Below are positions 36,264-45,728 of a stretch of 64,000 nt of DNA, piece after piece; the stretch's first letter is position 1, and the number at the start of each line of letters is the position of its first letter. The stretch is from Alphaproteobacteria bacterium (GTDB taxonomy: Bacteria; Pseudomonadota; Alphaproteobacteria; Micavibrionales; Micavibrionaceae): assembly GCA_023384135.1 (NCBI GenBank), contig JAHDXS010000002.1, forward strand, positions 186,001 to 250,000, given 5' to 3'. The position numbers were made by a program, and so were the translations under genes. Below the pieces are notes generated by a model, which made no database searches, was not told the origin of the DNA, and saw only the letters and a list, made by a program, of their open reading frames with translations.

Positions 36264-38120
36264 ATGTCCGATCTTATTCTCAGCGTTGAAGACGCCTGCG
36301 TGATCCTTGGCGGCAAACCTTTTTTCGAGGGGCTGACCTTCCACATCCACGCCGGGCGCAAGATCGCCCTCGTCGGCAAGAACGGCGCGGGGAAAACCAC
36401 CCTGATGAACCTCATCACCGGGGAGCGCGAACTCGACGACGGCAAGCGCTGGACCCTTCCGGGCGTCACCACCGGCTATATGCGCCAACATGTTGATCCG
36501 ACCGACCAGACCGTCATGGATTTCGTCTTCGAGGGGCTTGAGGCCGCAACCGAGGAGTGGGACAAAACCTATAAGGTCGAAATGGTGATCCAGCCTCTGG
36601 GCCTTGATGTCAACGACCGCCTCAACACCCTTTCGGGGGGACAGCTGCGCCGCGCCGCCCTCGCCCGCGCGCTGGTGGAGGAACCCGACATCCTGCTCCT
36701 CGATGAGCCGACCAACCACATGGACCTCGAACTCATCGAATGGCTGGAGCGTTATCTGCAATCCTACCGGGGCGCCGTGCTCTGCATCTCCCACGACCGC
36801 GCCTTTCTTGCGAACATCACCGACCGGGTCTTCTGGCTCGACCGGGGTGCGCTGAAGGTCAGCCCGCGCGGCTTCCGCTATTTCGAGGAATGGTCGAGGG
36901 AACTTCTTGAGCAAGAGGGCCGCGCCCTCCAGAATCAGGCCAAAAAGGTCGAACTGGAAATGGAATGGGCCACGCGCGGGGTCAAGGCGCGGGTCAAGCG
37001 CAACATCCGGCGTCAGGAACAGGCCTTCGAGGCCCGCGACGCGCTGGAAATCGCGCAAAAGCAATATAAACGCATCGTCTCAAAAATCGAACTCCCGCCT
37101 CTCAAGGCCGAGGAATCCTCCCAGAACATCGCCGAATTCATGCAGGTCTGCAAAGGCTTCGACACGCCCAAGACCGGCGGCCGCCTCGTGATCCTCGATA
37201 AATTCAACATGCGCATCAAAAAGGGCGACCGCATCGGCCTGATGGGCAAGAACGGCTCCGGCAAGACCACCTTCCTGCGCATGCTGACCGGGGAGGAAAA
37301 ACCCGACACCGGAAAGGTCAAAATCTCAAAGGAACTGGCCTTCTCATACTTCGACCAGAACCGCTCCCAGCTCATGACCGACAAGACGCTCAAGGAAAAC
37401 CTCTGCCCGCCCGGCACCGATTATCTTGAGGTGCGCGGCAAACAGCGCCACGTCTGCGGCTACCTCAAGGATTTCCTCTTCGAGCCGGACGACGCGTGGC
37501 GCTCTGTAAAAACCCTATCCGGCGGCCAGAAAAACCGCCTGATGCTGGCCAAGATTCTGGCCAACCCCGGCAGCTTCCTGATCCTCGACGAACCCACCAA
37601 CGACCTCGACATGGACACGCTCGATATGCTGACCAAGGTCATCCACAGCTACGACGGCACGCTCGTCGTCGTCTCCCACGACCGCGACTTCCTCGACCGC
37701 ACCGTGGGCAAGATGCTGGTGTTCGAGGGCGGCGGCGTGGTGGAGGGCATCATCGGCGGCTACAGCGATTATGTTGCGTTCAAAAAGGCGCAGGCCGCAG
37801 ACATCCTGCCCGCCGAATCCGAAGACAGGCCGCAGCAAAAAAAGAGGGAGGGGCCGCAAACCCCGCCCCCGCCGAAACGGGAGAGCGTCAAGATGACATT
37901 CAAGCTCAAGCATGAGCTTGAAAACCTGCCCGAAAAAATCCAGAAACTGGAAAAGGAACTCACCGCCCTGCAACAGGCGATGGAAAACCCGCGCCTTTAC
38001 ATGGAAAACCCGGAGGAATTCGACCGCGTGACCAAGCGCCTGCCCCGCGCGCAAAAGGAACTGGAAACCGCCGAAACCCGCTGGCTGGAGTTGGAAGAGC
38101 TAAAAGAACAGGCGGGCTAG
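36264..38120 (+). CDS. ABC-F family ATP-binding protein (Uup-like)
   Basis: A 618-aa soluble protein with two ABC ATPase domains and no membrane helices: Walker A 'GKNGAGKT' and 'GKNGSGKT', signatures 'LSGGQLRRAALARALVEEPDILLLDEPTNHMD' and 'LSGGQKNRLMLAKILANPG', an arm-linker between, and a C-terminal coiled coil (about 530-618). ABC-F proteins act on ribosomes; the C-terminal coil points to the Uup group that also binds DNA. ATG at 36264 has no Shine-Dalgarno; an in-frame TTG 12 codons upstream is the alternative. Confidence 0.93.
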   Translation: MSDLILSVEDACVILGGKPFFEGLTFHIHAGRKIALVGKNGAGKTTLMNLITGERELDDGKRWTLPGVTTGYMRQHVDPTDQTVMDFVFEGLEAATEEWDKTYKVEMVIQPLGLDVNDRLNTLSGGQLRRAALARALVEEPDILLLDEPTNHMDLELIEWLERYLQSYRGAVLCISHDRAFLANITDRVFWLDRGALKVSPRGFRYFEEWSRELLEQEGRALQNQAKKVELEMEWATRGVKARVKRNIRRQEQAFEARDALEIAQKQYKRIVSKIELPPLKAEESSQNIAEFMQVCKGFDTPKTGGRLVILDKFNMRIKKGDRIGLMGKNGSGKTTFLRMLTGEEKPDTGKVKISKELAFSYFDQNRSQLMTDKTLKENLCPPGTDYLEVRGKQRHVCGYLKDFLFEPDDAWRSVKTLSGGQKNRLMLAKILANPGSFLILDEPTNDLDMDTLDMLTKVIHSYDGTLVVVSHDRDFLDRTVGKMLVFEGGGVVEGIIGGYSDYVAFKKAQAADILPAESEDRPQQKKREGPQTPPPPKRESVKMTFKLKHELENLPEKIQKLEKELTALQQAMENPRLYMENPEEFDRVTKRLPRAQKELETAETRWLELEELKEQAG

Positions 38121-38169
38121 TCTAGAGTCTTGTTGAAGTAATACCAAAATAGCCTTAAAAATAATTGTG

Positions 38170-38748
38170 ATGCTTAAATGGCTTTTTGTTCTTTCAAGAT
38201 CTAGAAGAAAAATACACAGGGTCACCAAAACTTTCCGGCAGGAAAGAAATGATCAAAGTTCATACGCCCCAAAAATTCAAAACCAAGCTTCCGAAAGAAA
38301 AACACACGAATTCATTAAAGCCCGGGTGAGGCAGGTTATTGATGGCGATACAGCCATTGTGACCATAGGGCGGAGCGAAATTGTCGTTCGCCTGGATTCG
38401 ATTGATTGCCCCGAAGACGGCCAATATTGGGGAGATATAGCCAAATACGGACTCATAAAGATAGTCGGCGGCCAGAATGTGCGCCTCGAAGAGCATGGTA
38501 AAGATAGCTATGGAAGAACGCTTGCAACGATGTATGTCTGGAGTGAAGAAAAAAATGAATGGCTAAATGTAAATGAACGCATGGTCACGCTGGGCCATGC
38601 CTGGGTCATGAGAAGATTTTATGACCACTTAACTGAGGACAGGAAAGAAAGGCTAAACCGCTTGGAAAGGTGGGCGAAATCAAAAAAGGTCGGCCTCTGG
38701 CACCAAAACGAACCCACACCCCCATGGAAATGGCGAAATAGAGAGTGA
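38170..38748 (+). CDS. Staphylococcal-nuclease-like (thermonuclease) protein
   Basis: A 192-aa protein whose residues 55-185 match the SNase fold: 'ARVRQVIDGDTAIVTIG', 'VVRLDSIDCPEDGQ', 'DSYGRTLATMYVW' and 'LGHAWVMRRF', with Asp/Arg/Glu catalytic positions recognisable. The first ~50 residues are basic and unlike a signal peptide, and the ribosome binding site is weak. A different frame has AGGAAAG before an ATG at 38249, so an N-terminal frameshift cannot be excluded. Base composition is more AT-rich than neighbours, suggesting transfer. Confidence 0.75.
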   Translation: MLKWLFVLSRSRRKIHRVTKTFRQERNDQSSYAPKIQNQASERKTHEFIKARVRQVIDGDTAIVTIGRSEIVVRLDSIDCPEDGQYWGDIAKYGLIKIVGGQNVRLEEHGKDSYGRTLATMYVWSEEKNEWLNVNERMVTLGHAWVMRRFYDHLTEDRKERLNRLERWAKSKKVGLWHQNEPTPPWKWRNRE

Positions 38749-38771
38749 CCAGTAACGATCAGATCAGTCAC

Positions 38772-39512
38772 TCAGGGCGCAGCATTCACCGCAGGAGCAA
38801 GAATATCGATTTTTCCTTCAAAAACAGGCTTCGCATCGCGCAAGTCAAAAACCTGATACTGCGTCTGACCATCCTTGTTATACATCACCATAAACTGCTC
38901 ATCGGTCGTCTGGCGTGTTATCAAAAGCTTATCCGCAGCCTCGACAAGGCGCGTATAATCCGATCCATCAATTCCGCTTGTAAAAACTGAAATCTTGTCA
39001 TTTAGTTTGATACGGCCATCCCCATCAGTGTCCCCCTCGACCACCTTGTAAATAAAGCGAAGGGGTTTACGAGGCGTGTGATCCTTGCCAAAGGGCGCAT
39101 CGTTTTTGACAGAGTCATAAACGAGAAAGTCGGATTGAATAAGCTGGTTGTTACCGGGGGCAAGCCATCGGCTTGACCTGTCCTTGATGTTAAAAAATAG
39201 AAAATTAGCCTCGCTACTTGCAGATTTTGAAAAATAGTTATCGCCATAGTTCTGCATGCGCATAAGCGGAATCTTGATATAATCGGTACCCTCGACCATA
39301 TCGGGATGACCAAGTTCAAATTTTTCTTGCTCAATTGATTGCGGAGAGACATTCACAACATTACGAACAGAGCGTTCGCGTGTAACTTCGGAAACAATCT
39401 TATAAAAAACAAACGAGGCGACCAGAAACCCAGCAACCGCAAAAAAAGCGATCAGGACCGCGTTGACACGCCAGAGAAACTTGAAAAACCTGTTTTCGTC
39501 GGAAATAGCCAT
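38772..39512 (-). CDS. Hypothetical membrane-anchored protein
   Basis: A 246-aa protein with one N-terminal helix ('VNAVLIAFFAVAGFLVASFVFY') and a periplasmic domain containing 'DTDGDGRIKLND', an EF-hand-like Asp-rich loop that could bind calcium. ATG 39512 with AGGAGG upstream; the longer frame runs through tRNA-Ser and is spurious. AT-rich like the neighbouring SNase gene, with which it converges. Not recognised. Confidence 0.78.
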   Translation of the reverse strand: MAISDENRFFKFLWRVNAVLIAFFAVAGFLVASFVFYKIVSEVTRERSVRNVVNVSPQSIEQEKFELGHPDMVEGTDYIKIPLMRMQNYGDNYFSKSASSEANFLFFNIKDRSSRWLAPGNNQLIQSDFLVYDSVKNDAPFGKDHTPRKPLRFIYKVVEGDTDGDGRIKLNDKISVFTSGIDGSDYTRLVEAADKLLITRQTTDEQFMVMYNKDGQTQYQVFDLRDAKPVFEGKIDILAPAVNAAP

Positions 39513-39550
39513 ATCAGACAAACCTCCTAAGGAGCGCCGGACGCAAAAAA

Positions 39551-39638
39551 TGGCGGAGAAGACAGGATTCGAACCTGCGAGGAGTTGCCCCCTACACGCT
39601 TTCCAGGCGTGCGCCTTCGACCGCTCGGCCACTTCTCC
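39551..39638 (-). tRNA. tRNA-Ser (GGA anticodon)
   Basis: A cloverleaf with 7-bp acceptor (GGAGAAG / CTTCTCC), anticodon stem CACGC/GCGTG with loop CTGGAAA (anticodon GGA), an extended variable arm as in class II tRNAs, T-loop GGTTCGAATCC, G discriminator and encoded CCA. Confidence 0.97.
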
Positions 39639-39785
39639 ATCCCGAAAACGGCGACATTCCGGGTAATTCTGTATTTCTAGGGTCGGACACTACCCGCGTG
39701 TGAGTAAAAATTCAACCCACCTTTTCGTTTCCGCGCATAATTGTTAATATCCTCAGGCTATCATTTAATTTGAAACGGTCCTGAC

Positions 39786-40373
39786 ATGCGCAAACTCCTG
39801 CTCCTTCTCGCCTTTTTACCCCTGATCGCGGCCATCGGCCACGACGTCTACAACTTCACCCAAAATCAGGAAAAAGGCTTCCGTTTCGCGGATATCGGCT
39901 GGATCTGGTCCAAATACGACCCCGCCAGCCACCGTCAGGTGAACGAGGAGCTGAGCACCCTCATCGAACAGGGCGAGGCCGCTCAGACCCCGCTCGTGAC
40001 CGCCGAACCCGTTGAAAACGAAGCGCAAGCGCCCGAGACCGCTCCGCAACCTGAAGGCGCACAGCCGCCACAAACCGGCGAAACCCCGGCAGAGCCCGTT
40101 GACGATGGAACGGCGATGATCCGGGTCAAGGTGCAGAAAAACGCCTCGAACATGCCCAACACGGGTGAAATCGTCGGCAACGCCGCCGGGTTTGCCGCCT
40201 TCCTGATGCAGCAGCAGGCCGTCGTGGTCGCCGCATGCTGGGCCGTGCTCCTTCTGATCCTCATGCGCCTCTTCGGGGCGGTGAAATTCGGCGGTGGCAA
40301 AAAGGATATGGACGAGTATGACGAACTGACCGGCAAGAAAAAATCCGGTTCCTACAAATTCAAACGCAAATAG
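39786..40373 (+). CDS. Hypothetical protein with two terminal membrane helices
   Basis: A 195-aa protein: an N-terminal helix or signal anchor ('LLLLLAFLPLIAAIGHDVY'), a Pro/Glu-rich linker (about 60-120) and a C-terminal helix ('AVVVAACWAVLLLILMRLF') followed by a basic tail. No family recognised. Upstream lies tRNA-Ser on the other strand; it converges with the hydrolase gene 7 bp later. Confidence 0.8.
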   Translation: MRKLLLLLAFLPLIAAIGHDVYNFTQNQEKGFRFADIGWIWSKYDPASHRQVNEELSTLIEQGEAAQTPLVTAEPVENEAQAPETAPQPEGAQPPQTGETPAEPVDDGTAMIRVKVQKNASNMPNTGEIVGNAAGFAAFLMQQQAVVVAACWAVLLLILMRLFGAVKFGGGKKDMDEYDELTGKKKSGSYKFKRK

Positions 40374-40380
40374 CCGGATT

Positions 40381-41157
40381 CTAGCCCGCCGCCGCCCGCG
40401 ATATCGCCTCGACCTCGCCCGCGATCAGGGCGAGATCCTCGGGCCGGGAAAGCCTGTGCTCTCCGTCCTCGACATATATAATTTTGGTCTGCGGCCCCTC
40501 AAAATGGGTCTTTATGGCCTCCGCCGCCTGCCACGGTACGTCGGCGTCGCGTTTACCGTGAATAAGGGTCAACGGCACCCCGATCCGGTGCGTTCGGTTC
40601 AAAACGCATTGCCTGCGCCCGTCTTCGATCAACTTGCGGGTAATGATATAAGGCTCGCCGTAAGCGCTGGGAACAGCGATGATCCCGTGCGCCTCCACCT
40701 CCGCCCGCTGCTCGGGCTGCAACTCGCTCTCGATCGAAAGCGTGAAATCGGGCGCGGCGGCGATGCCTACGACACCCTTGATCCGCTCCGCGCGCTCTAT
40801 AAGCAGGAGCAGCGAAATCCACCCCCCCATCGAGGAACCGACCAGAATGACCGGCCCCGGCGCGACCCGGTCCAGAATATCCCGCGCATCGTCGCGCCAT
40901 TCCCCGATGCATCCATCCTCGAAACTTTCCTCGGACAGCCCGTGCCCGGCATAATCGAACCGGATAAAGCTCTGCCCCCGCGCCCGGCAGGATTCCTCAA
41001 GATAAAGCGCCTTACTGCCCCCCATATCGGACCGGAACCCGCCCAGAAACAGAACGCACGGCAAATCCGCCCCCGCCCCGTAGCCCGGAGAATAAAAATA
41101 CGCCAGCCGCCCCCGCCCGGGACGCTCAAGATACGAAGGTTCGGGATGGTCGATCAT
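40381..41157 (-). CDS. Alpha/beta hydrolase
   Basis: A 258-aa hydrolase fold: nucleophile Ser in 'VGSSMGGWISLLLL', an oxyanion region 'CVLFLGGFRSDMGGSKA', acid in 'GKRDADVPW' and His in 'EDGEHRLSRPEDL'. 'FIRFDYAGHGLS' is typical. Resembles the ABHD10/thioesterase-like group, so an acyl-ester or thioester substrate is likely; exact activity unknown. Confidence 0.9.
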   Translation of the reverse strand: MIDHPEPSYLERPGRGRLAYFYSPGYGAGADLPCVLFLGGFRSDMGGSKALYLEESCRARGQSFIRFDYAGHGLSEESFEDGCIGEWRDDARDILDRVAPGPVILVGSSMGGWISLLLLIERAERIKGVVGIAAAPDFTLSIESELQPEQRAEVEAHGIIAVPSAYGEPYIITRKLIEDGRRQCVLNRTHRIGVPLTLIHGKRDADVPWQAAEAIKTHFEGPQTKIIYVEDGEHRLSRPEDLALIAGEVEAISRAAAG

Positions 41158-41366
41158 GCTCTTTAACCGTTATAAATAATTGTACAAAAACAACCGCTTG
41201 CCCAACAGAATCTTGCCTAAACGGCCCATTACCCTTATACATGGAGCGGTAAGCTTAGACGAGCAGGCATGAACATGCCAGTCTCAAGGGGTCCGGACTA
41301 AGAAAAACGAATGTGAATTATACTGCAGCAAAACATGTTATTTTATAAACAATTTTAGAAGCGCCC

Positions 41367-42584
41367 ATGACCGCCGCACCATTCGAACCTGTGATTATGC
41401 AGATTATCCCCGAACTCGGCGCGGGCGGCGCGGAACAGGGCTGCATCGACATCGCCGCCGAAATCGTCCGCGCGGGCGCCCGCTCCATCGTCGTCTCGAA
41501 CGGCGGATACCGCGTCCCTGAATTGCTGCGCGTCGGCGCGACCCATATCAACCTTCCCGTTCACAGTAAGAACCCTGTAGTCATGTGGCGCAACATCGCC
41601 CGACTGCAAAAACTGATCCGCCAGAACAAGGTCAACATCGTTCACGCCCGCAGCCGCGCCCCGGCCTGGAGCGCCCTCAAAGCCTGTAAGGGCACCGACG
41701 CCCACTTCATTACCACCTGCCACGCCCCCTATAACATCAGCGGCGAGGCCAAACGCATGTATAACCGGTCCATCGCGCAGGGCGAGATCGTGATCGCCAT
41801 CTCCAACTTCGTTGCGAAATACCTGATGGACAACTACGCCGTGGACCCCGCAAAAATCCGGGTCATCCCGCGCGGCATCCCCATCGAGCGCTTCCACCCC
41901 ACCGCCGTGACCGCCGAACGCCTGATCAGCCTTTCGCGCGAACTCCGCATCCCCGAGGGCGCGAACATCATCATGCTGCCCGGGCGCCTCACGCGCTGGA
42001 AGGGCCATCACATCCTGATCGAAGCCATCGAAAAGCTGGAGCGCGAAGATATCTTCTGCCTCCTGATCGGCGCGGATCAGGGCCGCACCGAATACCGCAA
42101 GGAGCTTGAGGAAACCATCACCGCCAAAAACCTCGGCAGCAAGATCCGCATCGTCGATCACTGCAACGACATGCCCGCCGCCTATATGCTCAGCACCGTG
42201 GTCGTCTCCGCCTCAACCGACCCGGAGGGCTTTGGCCGCATCCCCGTGGAGGCGCAGGCCATGGGCCGCCCCGTCGTCGCTACAGACCACGGCGGCGCTC
42301 AGGAAACCATTCTGCGCGGTCAAACAGGCTGGCTGGTGCCCCCCGGCGACCCGGCAGCTCTGGCCAAAGCCATCGGCGAAGCCCTGTCCCTCAACCCGAT
42401 GCAACGCGCGGTTCTGGCGACCCGGTCCATGTCGCACGTCGCCGCCAACTTCACGCGAGAGAGAATGGCCGAGCAGACCTTAGGCGTTTACGCTGAGATT
42501 TTGAAAGAAAAGCTCCGCAGCCCGATGCGCATAGAGCCTTTTGAAAATTTTACCGATAACCAGAGAAGCCGGGCATTCGGCTGA
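41367..42584 (+). CDS. Glycosyltransferase family 4
   Basis: A 405-aa GT-B enzyme: 'QIIPELGAGGAEQGCIDIA' at the start, 'VIPRGIPIERFHP', 'MLPGRLTRWKGHHILIEAI', and donor-binding 'EGFGRIPVEAQAMGRPVVATDHGGAQETI' (E-x7-E motif). Followed 65 bp later by a GT9 heptosyltransferase, so the pair likely builds lipopolysaccharide core or another surface glycan. No clear ribosome binding site. Confidence 0.93.
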   Translation: MTAAPFEPVIMQIIPELGAGGAEQGCIDIAAEIVRAGARSIVVSNGGYRVPELLRVGATHINLPVHSKNPVVMWRNIARLQKLIRQNKVNIVHARSRAPAWSALKACKGTDAHFITTCHAPYNISGEAKRMYNRSIAQGEIVIAISNFVAKYLMDNYAVDPAKIRVIPRGIPIERFHPTAVTAERLISLSRELRIPEGANIIMLPGRLTRWKGHHILIEAIEKLEREDIFCLLIGADQGRTEYRKELEETITAKNLGSKIRIVDHCNDMPAAYMLSTVVVSASTDPEGFGRIPVEAQAMGRPVVATDHGGAQETILRGQTGWLVPPGDPAALAKAIGEALSLNPMQRAVLATRSMSHVAANFTRERMAEQTLGVYAEILKEKLRSPMRIEPFENFTDNQRSRAFG

Positions 42585-42649
42585 AGCCCGAAGCGAAGCA
42601 CTGCAAAAAAACGATACTCGGATAACAATGAGTACGGAAAAGAAGAACC

Positions 42650-43612
42650 ATGACTGCGGGAACTAAAACGGAAAAAATTCTGGTGATTAAACTGGGCGCA
42701 TTGGGCGACTTCATACAGGCGCTCGGCCCCATGGCAGCCATCCGCCGCGCCCACCCCGACGCGCACATCACCCTGCTGACGACCAAACCGTTCGAGGACT
42801 TCGCCCGCCGATGCGGCTATTTCGATGATATATGGCTCGACCGTAAGCCCCACGCCCTGAATATCCCCGGCTGGCTCGCGCTGCGCTCTCAATTGCTGCG
42901 CGGCGTTTTTACCCGAATTTACGACCTGCAAAATAACGACCGCACCTCTGTCTATTTCCGGCTGTTCCCGAAAACCCGGCGCCCCGAATGGGTCGGCGCG
43001 GCCAAGGGCGCGTCCCACGCAAACCTATCGCCAGAACGCACCGCAGGCCACGCCTTCGAAGGCCACGTCCAGACCCTTGCGCTGGCCGGAATAAAAGACG
43101 TTCAGATCGACGATCTGCTATGGATAGAGGAAGACCTCGCCGGCTTCGCCCTGCCCCCCGCCTATGTCCTGTTCGTTCCGGGCTGCGCTCCGCAACATCC
43201 GCATAAACGCTGGCCCGCCGAAAACTATGCCGCGATCGGAAATCTTCTCGCAAAACGCAGCATTCGGCCCATTCTGCTCGGCACGGCCTCGGAAGCTCAA
43301 ATAAATCGGCGAATCCAAGCCCTCTGCCCCGCCGCGATTGACCTGACAGGCCGGACAAATCTTTTCCAGATTGCCGCCCTCGCCCGCAAGGCGCAAGGAG
43401 CCATAGGCAACGACACCGGCCCGATGCATCTTGTCGCCGCCACAGGCTGCCCGTCACTGGCCCTCTTCTCGGGAAACAGCCATACGGTAAAACACGCCCC
43501 GCGCGGCAGGAACGTAACGATTATTCAGGAAGACAAACTGGAAAATCTGGACGTCAAAACCGTGTTCATGGCCGCAACGAAAGCCTTCGCCCTGCGCAAG
43601 CAGGCGGCCTGA
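42650..43612 (+). CDS. Glycosyltransferase family 9 (heptosyltransferase-like)
   Basis: A 320-aa GT9 enzyme: 'ILVIKLGALGDFIQALGPMAAIRRAHPDAHITLLT' is the N-terminal signature, and 'GNDTGPMHLVAATGCPSLALFSGNS' the donor-site motif. Downstream of the GT4 gene and probably co-transcribed; likely adds heptose or a related sugar to lipopolysaccharide core. Confidence 0.94.
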   Translation: MTAGTKTEKILVIKLGALGDFIQALGPMAAIRRAHPDAHITLLTTKPFEDFARRCGYFDDIWLDRKPHALNIPGWLALRSQLLRGVFTRIYDLQNNDRTSVYFRLFPKTRRPEWVGAAKGASHANLSPERTAGHAFEGHVQTLALAGIKDVQIDDLLWIEEDLAGFALPPAYVLFVPGCAPQHPHKRWPAENYAAIGNLLAKRSIRPILLGTASEAQINRRIQALCPAAIDLTGRTNLFQIAALARKAQGAIGNDTGPMHLVAATGCPSLALFSGNSHTVKHAPRGRNVTIIQEDKLENLDVKTVFMAATKAFALRKQAA

Positions 43613-43657
43613 CCGAAACCATCAGAAAAATCGGAAACAAAACCGCAGCAAAAGCGC

Positions 43658-44017
43658 CTAGGCGTTGGCAGCCTTCTTGCGGACCGGCTCCTCGGAAAAC
43701 GCGACTTCCTGGCGCTGTCCTTCCTGCGGCGTATAAATATCGCACAGGCAGCGGAGCAATTCCTTGGTCGCCTCGTTCTGGAGGGAATAATAGATCGTCT
43801 GCGCTTCCCGGCGCGTCCGAACCAGCTTGTCCTTGCGCAGCCGCGCAAGATGCTGCGACAGCGCGGACTGGCTCAAACCGACAATCCGCTCAAGCTCGCC
43901 GACGCTCTTCTCGCCTTTGTAAAGCTCGCATATAACGGTCAGACGTTTTTCGTTTGATAAAGCCTTCAGGAGACCCACGGCCAGATCGACATTTTCTTCA
44001 ATATCTTGAACATCCAT
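43658..44017 (-). CDS. ArsR-family HTH transcriptional regulator
   Basis: A 119-aa winged-helix repressor: 'LLKALSNEKRLTVICELYKGEKSVGELERIVGLSQSALSQHLARLRKDKLVRTRREAQTIYYSL', close to the BigR/SoxR-type persulfide-sensing group. Only one pair of Cys is seen ('CELYKG' early and 'LLRCLCDIY' late), roughly at the BigR redox-Cys positions, so persulfide or redox sensing is possible. A dyad lies 15 bp upstream of its start. Converges with the GT9 gene. Confidence 0.92.
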   Translation of the reverse strand: MDVQDIEENVDLAVGLLKALSNEKRLTVICELYKGEKSVGELERIVGLSQSALSQHLARLRKDKLVRTRREAQTIYYSLQNEATKELLRCLCDIYTPQEGQRQEVAFSEEPVRKKAANA

Positions 44018-44031
44018 ATTTTTAATAACCC

Positions 44032-44048
44032 TTAACTCACCCAGTTAA
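44032..44048. promoter_or_regulatory. Dyad upstream of the second ArsR gene
   Basis: TTAACT-caccc-AGTTAA, 6-bp arms with 5-bp centre, 15 bp before the start codon. Probable autoregulatory operator; the AT-rich 150 bp beyond it hold no gene that I can see. Confidence 0.45.
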
Positions 44049-44207
44049 AACAAACCCTTGTAAATTTAATTAGTAAAAAGCCTTGGTAATAAAAAAAGAC
44101 TTTATGTAAATCAATAATCGTAAATTGGATATGTAAATATATTAGACTATCCTTTTAGTTAGAACGATTTCAAAAAAAAATCAAGGGGTCATGGAAAAAT
44201 CATGCTG

Positions 44208-44987
44208 CTATCGGGGTTTAGCAGGACTTTTCCGAAGCACCATTTGCGCGATTCCCTCCGGCAGACAGGCCAGAATCCGCACACCGGCCCAGACGGGCCA
44301 CGGAAAGGCGATCCGGCTGCGACCCCGTTCGATTCCCCGCGCCATCAAGGCAGCGGCCCGTTCCGCGCTCATCAGAAACGGCATCGGAAACGGATTTTTC
44401 TCGGTCATGGGGCTTTTAATGAAACCTGGACAGATGACATGAACCCCAACGCCTTGAGCCCGCAGCGGCCCCACCAGCGCCTCGCCGTAAAGCCGGACAG
44501 CGGCCTTGGAGGCACAATAGGCCGGAGCGCCGGGAAACCCTCTGAAGCCCGCCAGCGAGCTCATAATCCCGATATGCCCGCGCCCCCGCGCCGCCATGAG
44601 CACGATCAAAGGCTCGACGGTGTTAAGAACGCCCGTAAGGTTCACATCGAAAACGCGCCGCACCTGCGCCGGGTCTTCGAGAGTCAGCGGCCCGGGCCCC
44701 GCAGAAATTCCGGCATTGGCGAACACCAGATCGACCGGATGCCGTGAATAAAAATCCGCAAGCCATGCCTGCATCGCCTCCCGATCGGTCGTGTCCCCGA
44801 TAAAAATCTCAACCTCTGCGCCCTTCTCCCGGCACGCCCGCGCCACCGCCTCAAGCCGTCCGGCATCCCGCCCGTGAAGCGCCAGAACCCGCCCCGGCCC
44901 GGCATAATGGATAGCCAGCGCCGCCCCGATTCCGCTCGAAGCCCCGGTGATGACAATCGTTTTAAGGTCTTTGGCTTTCACGCCCAT
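44208..44987 (-). CDS. Short-chain dehydrogenase/reductase
   Basis: A 259-aa classical SDR: 'VITGASSGIGAALAIHYAG', 'LVFANAGISAG', Ser in 'GIMSSLAGFRGFPG' and 'YCASKAAVRLYGEAL'. ATG 44987 chosen; upstream codons have no coding character. The C-terminal ~50 residues are basic and hydrophobic, suggesting membrane contact. Divergent from gmk. Substrate unknown. Confidence 0.92.
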   Translation of the reverse strand: MGVKAKDLKTIVITGASSGIGAALAIHYAGPGRVLALHGRDAGRLEAVARACREKGAEVEIFIGDTTDREAMQAWLADFYSRHPVDLVFANAGISAGPGPLTLEDPAQVRRVFDVNLTGVLNTVEPLIVLMAARGRGHIGIMSSLAGFRGFPGAPAYCASKAAVRLYGEALVGPLRAQGVGVHVICPGFIKSPMTEKNPFPMPFLMSAERAAALMARGIERGRSRIAFPWPVWAGVRILACLPEGIAQMVLRKSPAKPR

Positions 44988-45081
44988 GAAAGAATCCGCA
45001 AATTTCGATTGGACTTTACAAAACTCTGACGCTAGTTTTATACGCGAATAAGCGAAAAAAATCAGCACACAGGAGCGGCGT

Positions 45082-45723
45082 TTGCAGCAAATTCAGCGCA
45101 GGGGATTGATGTATGTTCTGTCCTCCCCCTCCGGAGCCGGAAAAACAACGATTTCGCGCGCCCTTCTGGCCAACGACCCGGACATGACGATTTCCGTCTC
45201 AGTCACCACCCGCAAGCGCCGCGCGGGCGAGGTCCACGGCCAGGATTATTTCTTCGTCTCCCATGACGATTTCCGCGACATGGTGGATAACGGCGAAATG
45301 CTCGAACACGCCAAGGTCTTCGACAATTACTACGGCACCCCGCGCCAGCCCGTTGAGGACGCGCTCGCCAAGGGCAAGGACGTGATCTTCGACATCGACT
45401 GGCAGGGCACGCAGCAACTCTCCGAAATCGCACGCGAAGACCTCGTGACCGTCTTCATCCTGCCGCCCAGCCGCATGGAACTCGAAAAACGCCTGCGCCA
45501 CCGCTCCCGCGACACACGCGAAACCGAGGCCGAAATCCGGGGCCGCATGTCCAAGGCCGCCGACGAAATCTCCCATTATTCGGAATATGACTATGTGATC
45601 GTAAATGAGGAAATAGGCGCCGCCATCGCAAAGGCCCAGCTGATCCTCGACGCCGAGCGTATCCGCCGCAGCCGCATGGTCGGCCTCTCCGACTTCGTGC
45701 GCGGCCTCCGCGAGGGACTATAA
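45082..45723 (+). CDS. gmk: Guanylate kinase
   Basis: A 213-aa GMP kinase: P-loop 'SSPSGAGKTTISRALL', GMP-binding 'SVSVTTRKRRAGEVHGQDYFFVS' and 'DIDWQGTQQL'. I accept the TTG start at 45082 because AGGAG lies 6 nt upstream. The next in-frame ATG (45109) would begin at 'MYVLSSPSG'. In many alphaproteobacteria gmk neighbours surA/rsmA, as here, though on the opposite strand. Confidence 0.96.
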   Translation: MQQIQRRGLMYVLSSPSGAGKTTISRALLANDPDMTISVSVTTRKRRAGEVHGQDYFFVSHDDFRDMVDNGEMLEHAKVFDNYYGTPRQPVEDALAKGKDVIFDIDWQGTQQLSEIAREDLVTVFILPPSRMELEKRLRHRSRDTRETEAEIRGRMSKAADEISHYSEYDYVIVNEEIGAAIAKAQLILDAERIRRSRMVGLSDFVRGLREGL

Positions 45724-45728
45724 AAATT

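Noticed and set aside
39513..39632. N-terminal extension of the 38772 gene
   Set aside because: The extra 40 residues are the translation of tRNA-Ser; the ATG at 39512 with AGGAGG is the start.
39551..39638. tRNA-Ser as attachment site of an island
   Set aside because: I found no direct repeat of the tRNA 3' end within the window, and no integrase gene is present.
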